Of a stretch of 64,000 nt of DNA, positions 55,782 to 63,344 are shown piece by piece. Position 1 is the stretch's first letter; each line of letters begins with the position of its first letter. The notes beneath the pieces are model-generated. The model was not told the origin of the DNA and searched no databases. It saw only the letters and a program-made list of their open reading frames with translations. Source of the stretch: Pedobacter jejuensis (lineage in GTDB: Bacteria > Bacteroidota > Bacteroidia > Sphingobacteriales > Sphingobacteriaceae); NCBI RefSeq assembly GCF_003725795.1, contig NZ_RBEE01000011.1:1-64000 (forward strand), written 5' to 3'. A program made the position numbers and the translations under genes.

Positions 55782-55818
55782 AGTTACTTAGCGCCAAATT
55801 GTTTGGCGCTAAGTAACT
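55782..55818. other. Perfect 17-base-pair palindrome behind topoisomerase IB
   Basis: AGTTACTTAGCGCCAAA (55782-55798), loop TTG, then the exact reverse complement to 55818. Neither side has a T-run, so it is not a classic intrinsic terminator. It lies between two convergent genes and may be a transcription end, a protein site or a processing site. Confidence 0.7.
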
Positions 55819-55827
55819 ATCGAAATA

Positions 55828-56034
55828 TTATTCTTTAGGTGCCTTTTTTATCGAATGAACTGGTTGCTCTTCGTTTTCTCTTTGCTCAGCCGGATTTTCA
55901 GTTTTAACAGGTTTTTTCGGTGAGCTATCATTAGGTTTTCTAACCGTTTTATTATCAATAGGTTCTCTTCCTTTAGGTACTTCTTCCTGATAATTGCTGC
56001 CTGGATTATCGTTGGTTTTTTTCGGTCCGCTCAT
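55828..56034 (-). CDS. Small hydrophilic protein, unknown
   Basis: 68 aa from the ATG at 56034 (MSGPKKTNDNPG). An upstream frame to 56076 adds a hydrophobic stretch without a signal. Very rich in Lys, Asn, Glu, Pro and Asp, with no hydrophobic core, so probably unstructured: GREPIDNKTVRKPNDSSP, KTENPAEQREN. Short proline/lysine-rich proteins like this occur in Bacteroidota; function unknown. Confidence 0.5.
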   Translation of the reverse strand: MSGPKKTNDNPGSNYQEEVPKGREPIDNKTVRKPNDSSPKKPVKTENPAEQRENEEQPVHSIKKAPKE

Positions 56035-56121
56035 AAGTAAATTGTTAATGATATTATTCCTATCAACTAACAACACGAGTATTTAGACTATTGTTTCGAG
56101 ATAATCACTCTGTATGGCTGA

Positions 56122-57393
56122 TTATTTATAAAGCAAATATTTTTTTCGCATCGTTTTATAAGCAGATAAGCCGGGTTCCCAACTTGCTCTTATTTCATCC
56201 TCTGTTTTACCAGCGATAACTTGCTTTCTGAAATCAGCTACACCTACTAATATTTCAACTGGCATGGTTTGATTACTTAAAGTAGAATTAAAAAAGTCTT
56301 CTTTTTTTGGTGAGGCTTTGTATAAATCTATAACCCAGCTCAAGTTTATTCTTTTATTTTTTCTTAAAATACTGGTGTCATAATTTCTTAAATCAATACC
56401 ATAACAAACCTGATCTTTAAAAATTGGGGTTTCTGCCATACCTTTAATTCCGGTAGGTGTGTAAGAAAATTCATAAATGCCTTTTAAATAAGGTGCACCA
56501 ATTATCGTAAATGGAAACTGAGTGCCTCGACCATGATTAAGGTAAATTCCCTCGAAAAGGCAAGTGCTTGGATAAAGTAGAATTGCCTGTTGTGTATTTA
56601 AATTTGGAGATGGTTTAACCGGTAAGGTATATTCCATATCGTGATTGTAATTTTCATTTTTGATAACGGTAATTTTGCATTTAACTTTATCTTTTAGCCA
56701 ACCTTCGCCATTAAGCATTTGAGCATACTCGCCAACTGTTAAGCCATGTGCAATAGGAATCGGTTGTATGCCAATGCCTGATTTAAATTTTGGGTCTAAA
56801 ATTGGTCCGTCGATTAAGTAACCGTTAGGATTTGGCCGGTCGAAAATAATAAGTTCTTTGTTGTTTGCAGCACAAGCTTCCATAACGTGCTGTAAGGTAT
56901 TTATGTAGGTATAAAAACGAACGCCTACATCTTGTATATCAAAAATCATCACATCAATACCACTTAAATCCTCAGCAGTTGGCGTACTATGTTTTCCATA
57001 AAGCGAAATTACTTTAATGCCTGTTTTTTCATCAATCTCATCATTTACACTAATTCCTGCACTTGCAGCACCTCTAAAACCATGCTCCGGACCAAATATC
57101 CGTTCGATTTTCACACCACGTTTTACTAAACTATCAACCGATGTCTGTTTGCCAATTATTGACGTGTTATTAACAACCATGCCAACACGCTTGCCTTTTA
57201 GTAAAGGCAGGTATTTTTCGGTTTGCTCAGCACCTGTTTTAATAGAAGTTGGTAATTTTAAATTATCTTTTATTAATGCTTTACGATTTGAAGGCGCTTT
57301 ATCACCAATTTGTTCGGCCAAAGGTTTTTGCTCTTGTCCGCATGCAGAAATGGTAATTAAGCTTATTAAAGCAAAGCTGATGCATATTTTCAT
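56122..57393 (-). CDS. DUF1343 lipoprotein, NamZ-type exo-N-acetylmuramidase
   Basis: 423 aa; lipobox TISAC with Cys18. KRVGMVVNNTSII, IFGPEHGFRGAA, FDIQDVGVRFYTYI and FDRPNPNGYLIDGP are the DUF1343 marks. Bacillus NamZ, of this family, removes terminal MurNAc from peptidoglycan fragments. That fits a wall-recycling role, together with the GH20 hexosaminidase at 18722-20320. Whether it really acts on MurNAc here is inference. Confidence 0.87.
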   Translation of the reverse strand: MKICISFALISLITISACGQEQKPLAEQIGDKAPSNRKALIKDNLKLPTSIKTGAEQTEKYLPLLKGKRVGMVVNNTSIIGKQTSVDSLVKRGVKIERIFGPEHGFRGAASAGISVNDEIDEKTGIKVISLYGKHSTPTAEDLSGIDVMIFDIQDVGVRFYTYINTLQHVMEACAANNKELIIFDRPNPNGYLIDGPILDPKFKSGIGIQPIPIAHGLTVGEYAQMLNGEGWLKDKVKCKITVIKNENYNHDMEYTLPVKPSPNLNTQQAILLYPSTCLFEGIYLNHGRGTQFPFTIIGAPYLKGIYEFSYTPTGIKGMAETPIFKDQVCYGIDLRNYDTSILRKNKRINLSWVIDLYKASPKKEDFFNSTLSNQTMPVEILVGVADFRKQVIAGKTEDEIRASWEPGLSAYKTMRKKYLLYK

Positions 57394-57548
57394 TTTGGTA
57401 AATTTAATATTGATTTGAAATAAAACAATTTAGCACTTTTTTGATTGTTGTTAGTTGAGTATTGATTATTTTACGAATACTTAATTATTACCAAAAGTGG
57501 CATTTTTAAAAAGGATTTAAGCATTTTTGCGTCCACAAATTTATAAGA

Positions 57549-58769
57549 TTGAATTTCGAATATTTCATAGCGGGGCGAATAGCCATAAAATCAGAACGGA
57601 CTTTTTCAAAGCTCATTGTACGTATAGCAATTGCTGGCGTAATGTTAAGTTTGGCAGTAATGATACTTTCTATTGCCATTATTAAGGGTTTTAAAACTGA
57701 AATTCAGGATAAGGTACGTGGTTTTCAAGGTGATGTACAAATTACCAGATATGATTTAAATAACTCATTTGAACATTCACCATTTATTTTAGATGCCAAA
57801 ACCGAAAAGCAATTAAAGACTAATCCTGAGGTTAATTATTTTTATCCCTTTGCTACAAAACCTGCTATACTTTCGGCAAATAACGAAATAGAAGGTATAA
57901 ATTTTAAAGGAATTGATAAAACCTACAACTGGAGTTACATCAAACAACACATTATAAGTGGTACTATTATCGATTTTTCTGATAGTACTGCCGCCATGCA
58001 AGAGTTACTAATTTCTAATTATACGGCTAAAAGGCTTAAGCTTAAAACAGGTGATGATTTTATCATGTATTTTGTCCAAAACCAGCTGCGACCACGAAAA
58101 TTTAAAATTGTAGGTATTTATGATATTGGGGTAGAGGATATAGACAAAGGATTTGTGTTGGGGAATTTGGGCATAGTTAAGCGATTAAACAATTGGAATG
58201 CGAATCAAATTGGAGGTGTTGAAATTAAGATTAAAGATTTTAGCAAACTAAAACCTGTGGCCGATGATATTTTCGAAAATTTGCCTCAAAATTTAAGGTC
58301 GTATTCTATTAAAGAAACCATACCAAATATTTTTACCTGGTTAAGCCTCCTTGATGTGAACACAAGAGTTTTGCTTATTTTAATGCTGATTGTTGGCGTA
58401 ATAAATATGGTAACCGCATTGCTGATTATGATTTTAGAACGAACAAATATGATTGGTATGCTAAAATCATTTGGAGCAAGTAATTGGAGCATTATGAAGA
58501 TATTTCTTTACAATGCAGCTTATTTAATCGGAATAGGACTTTTATTAGGTAATATTCTGGGTTTGGGATTAGGGTTTTTTCAACAATCAACTCATATCTT
58601 TAAATTGAATCAAGCTTCATATTTTTTAGCTTATGCACCAATTGAATTTCACTTTATTGATGTTTTAGGATTAAACCTTATTACAATTGTAGTGTGCTTA
58701 ACCGTTTTAATTGTGCCGTCGTTCTTAATAAGTAAAGTTTCGCCACTAAAGGCAATTCGATTTAAATAA
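57549..58769 (+). CDS. LolC/LolE-type ABC transporter permease
   Basis: 406 aa with N-terminal membrane helix (about 24-47, VRIAIAGVMLSLAVMILSIA). A large periplasmic MacB-like domain (about 60-265) and three C-terminal helices (about 272-295, 312-335, 370-395) follow. The MNFEYFIAGRIAIKS start and the KVSPLKAIRFK end are like LolC/E, which pull lipoproteins out of the inner membrane. The start is TTG. No ATPase or outer partner is adjacent, so the match is to the family rather than the complex. Confidence 0.82.
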   Translation: MNFEYFIAGRIAIKSERTFSKLIVRIAIAGVMLSLAVMILSIAIIKGFKTEIQDKVRGFQGDVQITRYDLNNSFEHSPFILDAKTEKQLKTNPEVNYFYPFATKPAILSANNEIEGINFKGIDKTYNWSYIKQHIISGTIIDFSDSTAAMQELLISNYTAKRLKLKTGDDFIMYFVQNQLRPRKFKIVGIYDIGVEDIDKGFVLGNLGIVKRLNNWNANQIGGVEIKIKDFSKLKPVADDIFENLPQNLRSYSIKETIPNIFTWLSLLDVNTRVLLILMLIVGVINMVTALLIMILERTNMIGMLKSFGASNWSIMKIFLYNAAYLIGIGLLLGNILGLGLGFFQQSTHIFKLNQASYFLAYAPIEFHFIDVLGLNLITIVVCLTVLIVPSFLISKVSPLKAIRFK

Positions 58770-58772
58770 TAA

Positions 58773-59180
58773 CTAATCTCTACTGATTTCGAATTGAATA
58801 AGTTCTGGTGTGATTGGTGTTGCAGCGTTTGGCAACGGACTAACATTAAGAAGTTTAATCTCGTATTTTACGTTTGATAAATTGATGATAATATCATCGA
58901 TTGCACCAATTTCCTTGCAATCTCCAACGCAGAATTTTAAATTATGGATATCAAAATCTTCCTGAATTTTTAAATAAACAGTAACACTGCCAGGTGAAGC
59001 ACAGTTGGCATCTTCCGGACATCTGTTGTCAACAATACTCACTACCGTAAAAGTTACATTTGCAACTTTATTTGGAGTGTTAATTTTAAACTCTTTTACT
59101 TCTTTTATGGTTTCGGGCTTCTTTTTGCATGCAAATGTCATTGCAATAAGGCAGATGATAACCATGGGATAATACTTCAT
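58773..59180 (-). CDS. Unknown cysteine-containing lipoprotein
   Basis: 135 aa; lipobox MTFAC with Cys18. Mature part has VVSIVDNRCPEDANCASPGSVTVYL and KFCVGDCKEIG: four cysteines in two pairs in an exported protein, so disulfides are likely. The DNRCPxDxxC pattern resembles a short motif found in several Bacteroidota lipoproteins; family not named. It ends 3 bases from the stop of the convergent permease. Confidence 0.6.
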   Translation of the reverse strand: MKYYPMVIICLIAMTFACKKKPETIKEVKEFKINTPNKVANVTFTVVSIVDNRCPEDANCASPGSVTVYLKIQEDFDIHNLKFCVGDCKEIGAIDDIIINLSNVKYEIKLLNVSPLPNAATPITPELIQFEISRD

Positions 59181-59232
59181 AACAAATTATAGGATTTGAT
59201 TTGATAACGAGTTTCGGGATAGAAACGCTACA

Positions 59233-60033
59233 TTAAACAGAGAACCAATCTGCTCCTTGTTTAGCACTTAAAAATTCTGTTCGGGGTTTAAGATCTAGAT
59301 ATGGGTAAGTTACTTTTGATAAATATAATCCGGTTGGGTGTGCTGGAAGCAATAGTTTGGGCGTTTGTAAATTAATCAGATAGCTTTCAAATTCATCTTT
59401 ACTCAATTCTCCTTTACCAACCAATAATATTTTACCCATTAAAATTCGTATCATTTTACCTAAAAAGCGATTGCTTGCGATATAAAACCGAATTCTATCG
59501 CCATTTTTATCAATAAGCAAATCAGCTTCCATAACGTTGCAAATAGTGTGCTCGTATTTATCAGGATGTGTGCAAAACGCTTTGTAATCTTTGTACTTTG
59601 GTAGCAGATTTACCACTTCTTTCATTTTATGTACATCCAGATTTTGTTCGTGGTAATATGAACTTTGGCTATTTAAAAAGGGGTCTTTATAAGTATGTAC
59701 AAAATAATCATATTTCCTCTGAACAGCATCAAAACGAGCATGAGGCAATCCGTCCATTTTAATAATATCAAAAATTGCAATCGTTGATGGAAGTGCTTTA
59801 TTTAGAATATAAAGTAAGTCGAAATCAATATCTGAATGGATGTCGGCATGAAAAAAGAACTGGCTCGCATGAACCTGAGCATCTGTTCTGCCACATCCAA
59901 ATATTGTAATTGGAGTTTTTAAAATTTTAGAAAGTGTTTGTTCAATAACTTCCTGCACGCTTTTTACATTAGGTTGCCGCTGCCAACCGCTAAAATGCTG
60001 ACCCTGGTATGCAATATGAAAGAAGTACCTCAA
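59233..60033 (-). CDS. truA: tRNA pseudouridine(38-40) synthase
   Basis: Modifies uridines in the anticodon arm of tRNAs. MRYFFHIAYQGQHFSGWQRQ is the family start. GCGRTDAQVHASQFF has the catalytic Asp51, and FLGKMIRILMGKI follows. 266 aa. The start is TTG; no ATG fits. Nothing in its surroundings suggests an operon. Confidence 0.93.
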   Translation of the reverse strand: MRYFFHIAYQGQHFSGWQRQPNVKSVQEVIEQTLSKILKTPITIFGCGRTDAQVHASQFFFHADIHSDIDFDLLYILNKALPSTIAIFDIIKMDGLPHARFDAVQRKYDYFVHTYKDPFLNSQSSYYHEQNLDVHKMKEVVNLLPKYKDYKAFCTHPDKYEHTICNVMEADLLIDKNGDRIRFYIASNRFLGKMIRILMGKILLVGKGELSKDEFESYLINLQTPKLLLPAHPTGLYLSKVTYPYLDLKPRTEFLSAKQGADWFSV

Positions 60034-60191
60034 TTGTGTTTTTATTAAGCTGCAATTTTACGCAAATTTTAGCATCAGGAATATTAATTTAATAATTATA
60101 CCCAATTGAATCTAGTTTTAGAGAATTATTCAATTATTAGCTGTGTGGAAAACTTAATAGTTTCGCAGGCAAAAAAATTCATTAGATTTTT

Positions 60192-60199
60192 TAAGTTTG
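60192..60199 (+). promoter_or_regulatory. -7 box of the YodC-like gene
   Basis: TAAGTTTG, a full TAnnTTTG match, 38 bases upstream of the ATG at 60238. A small repeat GTAAT-N6-ATTAC (60199-60214) overlaps its end. Confidence 0.4.
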
Positions 60200-60237
60200 T
60201 AATGTTAATATTACAAAATAAATAAAAAATAATTCGT

Positions 60238-60414
60238 ATGGAAAATCAATTCAAAGCTGGCGACAAAGTTTGCCTAAAAAACAATGGTTCTATTGTCTAT
60301 ATATTTCTTTCTTCTGATGGAGAAAAAGCAACATGTCTTAACCCCCAAAATGGAGAAGAACAAATATGGTTGATTGCTTTAATGCCGTATAAAGCGAGTG
60401 ATTTTCTTTTTTAG
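60238..60414 (+). CDS. Small YodC/DUF2158-like protein
   Basis: 58 aa, too short for most gene callers, read directly: MENQFKAGDKVCLKNNGS, then a hydrophobic stretch IVYIFL, GEKATCLNPQNGEEQIW and LMPYKASDF. The plan F-x-x-GDxVxLK-N-G ... C-x-N ... W-x-x-x-x-L/M-xxY resembles DUF2158 (YodC) proteins of about 60-75 aa, whose function is unknown. An upstream -7 box and normal codon use support it. No homology search was possible. Confidence 0.65.
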   Translation: MENQFKAGDKVCLKNNGSIVYIFLSSDGEKATCLNPQNGEEQIWLIALMPYKASDFLF

Positions 60415-60475
60415 ACACTATACCAAAAAGTTTATAATTAGTTTCGGCCGCAAATTTTTCACACTATACCTGTAA

Positions 60476-60507
60476 TTGAGGTATTTACGATCTTTTGCGT
60501 ATATTTG
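60476..60507 (+). promoter_or_regulatory. Promoter of the candidate small RNA (TTG-N21-TATATTTG)
   Basis: TTG 60476-60478, 21-base spacer, TATATTTG 60500-60507, a full TAnnTTTG match. Predicted start about 60514. No start codon with a usable frame follows. Confidence 0.5.
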
Positions 60508-60513
60508 AGTTAA

Positions 60514-60653
60514 ATGAAAAAAGCGTAGTTAGAATACGCCTTTAATTTGTTCATTTTTTTTCGGAAAGGGCTAAGAAACTTCTTAACAGTTCTTAGTTAA
60601 TCAGAATTAAGCTACGATAGCGACCTCGGCTTGTAATAACAAGGCGGGGTTTT
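60514..60653 (+). ncRNA. Candidate structured small RNA, about 140 nt
   Basis: Between the promoter at 60476-60507 and a terminator at 60624-60653 there is no usable ORF, but several stems. AAATGAA (60512-60518) / TTCATTT (60550-60556) encloses GCGTA (60523-60527) / TACGC (60535-60539). CTAAGAA (60571-60577) can pair with TTCTTAG (60590-60596) or, in part, with TTCTTA (60580-60585), two exclusive forms. A T8 run at 60554-60561 after the first stem could be an earlier stop. Not a tRNA, SRP RNA or RNase P by eye. 6S RNA was considered but no proof. Confidence 0.45.
60624..60653 (+). terminator. Terminator of the candidate small RNA
   Basis: CCTCGGCTTGT (60624-60634) pairs with ACAAGGCGGGG (60639-60649), 11 positions with one mismatch and one G-U, loop AATA, followed by TTTT. 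GC-rich for this genome. Confidence 0.7.
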
Positions 60654-60793
60654 CTGTTTGCAATCGTATAGCAAATGTATGGTTATTGATTCTTTTATTT
60701 TGTAACATTATCGTTATATTACATTTGTTTTGAATTCCGAAATTCATAGACATTAAACTTCTAGGAATCTAGAAGCTATTCTTCTTCTAGATC

Positions 60794-60934
60794 TTAAATC
60801 AATTTCAAAAGTTTTTCAATATTTTTTATTTTTGCCTTATCTTTTGCAATATGGAAATCATGCCATATTGAATCAAATCTTAAAGAAATACTGATTTCTG
60901 ATTGAGTGTAATTCTTTACTATAGCTCGCTTCAT
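60794..60934 (-). CDS. Possible 46-aa hypothetical protein
   Basis: Minus-strand ATG with an AAGG four bases upstream gives MKRAIVKNYTQSEISISLRF, then DSIWHDFHIAKDKAKIKN and IEKLLKLI, 46 aa with a plausible mixed composition. No known family and no promoter box. Inverted repeat CAATATGG-N8-CCATATTG lies inside it. Could be real or chance. Confidence 0.3.
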   Translation of the reverse strand: MKRAIVKNYTQSEISISLRFDSIWHDFHIAKDKAKIKNIEKLLKLI

Positions 60935-61022
60935 CCTTATGTTCTTAAATTCTTTATATTTTAAATTAGCGTTAATTGGGTATACATACTCTAATTTAAT
61001 AATTTGCAGCTCGAATTAAGAC

Positions 61023-61403
61023 ATGAACATTTCAAATTGTCCTTGTGGAAGTGGTTTACAATATGAAAATTGTTGCCAACCTTATCATTTAAAAGTTGCT
61101 GATGCACCAACAGCTGAGGCTTTAATGCGCTCGAGATATTCTGCTTTTGTAGTTGCCGATGGTGATTATTTGTATGAAACAACTCATCCTAATAAAAGAA
61201 AGGGAAATTCAAAAGATGCTTATTTACAAAGCGCTAAAAATACGAAGTGGCTTAAATTAGAAATTATATCCGCCGGATATGATATCGTGGAGTTTAAGGC
61301 TTTTTACTTGAATAAGAAATTTCAGACAGATGTGCTGCATGAAAAATCTAATTTTAAGTTGATAGATGAGAAGTGGTATTATGTTGATGGACAATTTTAT
61401 TGA
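61023..61403 (+). CDS. YchJ-family SEC-C motif protein
   Basis: 126 aa. The N-terminal SEC-C zinc knuckle has CPCGSGLQYENCC (Cys6, Cys8, Cys17, Cys18). The YchJ/DUF1186-like part follows: EALMRSRYSAFVVADGDYL, THPNK and KWYYVDG. The SRYSAF motif is the YchJ hallmark. Family function is unknown; SEC-C motifs bind zinc and sometimes proteins of the secretion machine. Confidence 0.85.
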   Translation: MNISNCPCGSGLQYENCCQPYHLKVADAPTAEALMRSRYSAFVVADGDYLYETTHPNKRKGNSKDAYLQSAKNTKWLKLEIISAGYDIVEFKAFYLNKKFQTDVLHEKSNFKLIDEKWYYVDGQFY

Positions 61404-61465
61404 TGTGGCGATTTTAATCTTGCCTGATTTGTAAACTCAATTGGCTAGTTTGCTTTTAAAACAAT

Positions 61466-61873
61466 TTATACATCAATATCCAAGGTAATTTCAATTTTGC
61501 CACCATCAGTCTTGTAAACATCTAAAGCAACCAAATCTAATTCAGCCACATCGAAAACTTCCTCATCATTTTTGGAGATGGTTATAAATTTTTCTCTGAT
61601 TTCGATTAACAATAACTTTCTTGAAAAACCGATGGAAGAAAACAAATGGAATGATGTTGGTTTTGATAATGGATAATCAACCGATACAGTAATGTCGTGT
61701 TCGGTGATTACAATTTCATCAGCATCAATTAAGTTTAGTATTTCTTCGTTTGCTTTGCCAATATTAACCCAGGGTACAATTCCGACATCGACAGTTTGGG
61801 TTGCCCTAACGTTAAATGTGATGATGTTAATTAGATTTTTTAGTGCTTGGTTACCGTTTATTTCCGAACTCAT
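61466..61873 (-). CDS. Unknown acidic protein downstream of mazG
   Basis: 135 aa, Ile/Val/Asp-rich, with no signal peptide or membrane segment: DADEIVITEHDITVSVDYPL and EEVFDVAELDLVALDV. No family recognised. It starts 3 bases after the mazG stop on the same strand, so it is probably co-transcribed. Beta-rich composition. Confidence 0.55.
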   Translation of the reverse strand: MSSEINGNQALKNLINIITFNVRATQTVDVGIVPWVNIGKANEEILNLIDADEIVITEHDITVSVDYPLSKPTSFHLFSSIGFSRKLLLIEIREKFITISKNDEEVFDVAELDLVALDVYKTDGGKIEITLDIDV

Positions 61874-61876
61874 AAC

Positions 61877-62683
61877 TTACAATTTCTTCGCCTCGTTCCA
61901 ATAAATATCCATTTCGGCAAGTGTCATATCAGCTAAAGCTTTGCCATTTTCTTTTGCTTTATTTTCTAAATATTGAAAACGTTTAATGAATTTTTTATTC
62001 GTTTTTTCTAAAGCATTTTCAGGATTGATGTTGATGAACCGAGCATAATTTATTAATGAAAAAAGCACGTCACCGAATTCAGATTCAGCTTTATCTACAT
62101 CAATAGCGGTATTATCCGCTACATTAAATTCTGCTTTAAATTCTTGTAGTTCTTCCTCAACTTTTTCCCAAACCTGGTTTTTGTCTTCCCAATCAAAACC
62201 TACACCACGGGCTTTTTCCTGGATTCTTGACGCTTTAACTAATGCAGGTAGCGAAGTGGGAACGCCTGCCAACACTGATTTATTTCCTTCTTTTAACTTG
62301 ATTTGTTCCCAGTTTCGTTTCACATCTTCCTCATTTTCAACTTCAACATCGCCGTAAATGTGCGGGTGACGATTAATCAACTTATCGCAAACACCATTTA
62401 AAACATCGGTAATATTAAAAGCATTGGTTTCGGAGGCAATGCGAGAATAGAAAACCAGATGCATCATCACATCGCCCAATTCCTTTTTAATTTCGTCCAA
62501 ATCGCCTTCTAAAATGGCATCGCTTAACTCATAAGTTTCTTCAATGGTTAAGTGGCGCAAGGTTTCCATGGTTTGCTTTTTATCCCAAGGGCATTGTGTT
62601 CTTAAGGTATCTAAAACGGTTAGCAGGCGGTTAAAGGCATCTGCTGGATGGTGAGCAGTTTCTGGAATGGGATTATTCGGCAT
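61877..62683 (-). CDS. mazG: MazG nucleoside triphosphate pyrophosphohydrolase
   Basis: 268 aa. Cuts NTPs to NMP plus PPi; in E. coli it removes abnormal nucleotides and lowers (p)ppGpp. CPWDKKQTMETLRHLTIEE and EETYELSDAI...EELGD-type (EIKKELGDVMMHLVFY) give the EExxE/ExxD metal set. A second MazG-like half follows (FDWEDKNQVWEKVEEE, ESEFGDVLFSLINYAR). Two-domain length like E. coli MazG. It lies 10 bases after the DoxX gene on the same strand. Confidence 0.93.
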   Translation of the reverse strand: MPNNPIPETAHHPADAFNRLLTVLDTLRTQCPWDKKQTMETLRHLTIEETYELSDAILEGDLDEIKKELGDVMMHLVFYSRIASETNAFNITDVLNGVCDKLINRHPHIYGDVEVENEEDVKRNWEQIKLKEGNKSVLAGVPTSLPALVKASRIQEKARGVGFDWEDKNQVWEKVEEELQEFKAEFNVADNTAIDVDKAESEFGDVLFSLINYARFININPENALEKTNKKFIKRFQYLENKAKENGKALADMTLAEMDIYWNEAKKL

Positions 62684-62693
62684 GTTTAATTAT

Positions 62694-63143
62694 TTATCGA
62701 ACGCTAAAATACCAAACCCAGGCGATTAAGAAGAATTGAAACGGAATCCTGAACCACAAATATTTTATTCCTGGTCCGGGTTTGTGTAAGTTTTCATAAT
62801 TAATTTGATTTTTTGCGGCGTAAATATTGGCAGGAAGAATGATTAGCAGAAAAATGATTAGTGCAATTCCGGTGTAATAACGTGTGCTTTCGAAACTTAA
62901 ACCAATGGCGAAAAGGATTTCTAAAATTCCTGTTAAAATCACAATTTCTACTTTTTTGGGGATGAAAAGTGGAATCATGGCAGCCATACTGGTTTTAAAT
63001 TTGAAATGGCCAATTGCCGTAAAGAGTAGCATTACGCTCATGGCAATATTGCCTGCAAATATATTTCCTTTATCAAATTGGGTGTGATTACCAAAAGCAA
63101 ATAACGTTACGAATACGATAAGCAATACAAATAGCGGTTTCAT
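62694..63143 (-). CDS. DoxX-like membrane protein
   Basis: 149 aa with four membrane helices (about 2-18, 30-48, 68-88, 94-112) and a final one (about 128-147). FTAIGHFKFKTSMAAMIP and GILEILFAIGLSFE fit the DoxX/SURF4-like fold: a small integral inner-membrane protein. Function not known; some relatives take part in thiosulfate or redox metabolism. Confidence 0.75.
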   Translation of the reverse strand: MKPLFVLLIVFVTLFAFGNHTQFDKGNIFAGNIAMSVMLLFTAIGHFKFKTSMAAMIPLFIPKKVEIVILTGILEILFAIGLSFESTRYYTGIALIIFLLIILPANIYAAKNQINYENLHKPGPGIKYLWFRIPFQFFLIAWVWYFSVR

Positions 63144-63169
63144 GAGAACTATAAATTAAAATTTTTTCT

Positions 63170-63344
63170 GGATGTTTTTCCTCACCTCACCCTATTGATG
63201 CAAGTGATTTATGTTCTATTGTGCTCTCCCTCTCGTTGAAGAGATGGAAATTACTGCCGGTGGTTTAAACCTAATTTATTACCTGTTTTTTGCACTTAGC
63301 CGCCGCTCTGCAAAAAGAGGAGATGAAGGGATGAGGTTTTTATC
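63170..63344. repeat. Decayed CCTCACCT / CTCCCTCTC repeat remnant
   Basis: CCTCACCTCACCCTATTG, GTGCTCTCCCTCTCGTTGAA and, at the right end, AAAAAGAGGAGATGAAGGGATGAGG are partly complementary. This looks like remains of a larger inverted element (the outer arms CCTCACC.. / ..GGATGAGG could pair). No gene in this gap. Confidence 0.4.

Larger units (their letters stand above)
60415..61022. other. 608-base region with a likely small RNA and minor inverted repeats
   Basis: Contains a complete-looking promoter-to-terminator unit without an ORF (60476-60653). It also has inverted repeats CTTCTAG-N4-CTAGAAG (60758-60775) and CAATATGG-N8-CCATATTG (60847-60870), and a possible 46-aa minus-strand frame (60794-60934). 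Nothing else is recognised. Confidence 0.55.

Noticed and set aside
60514..60653. 6S RNA, SRP RNA or tRNA in the candidate small RNA
   Set aside because: No cloverleaf, no GGAA-type SRP loop and no long 6S-type bubble could be identified by eye; the class stays open.
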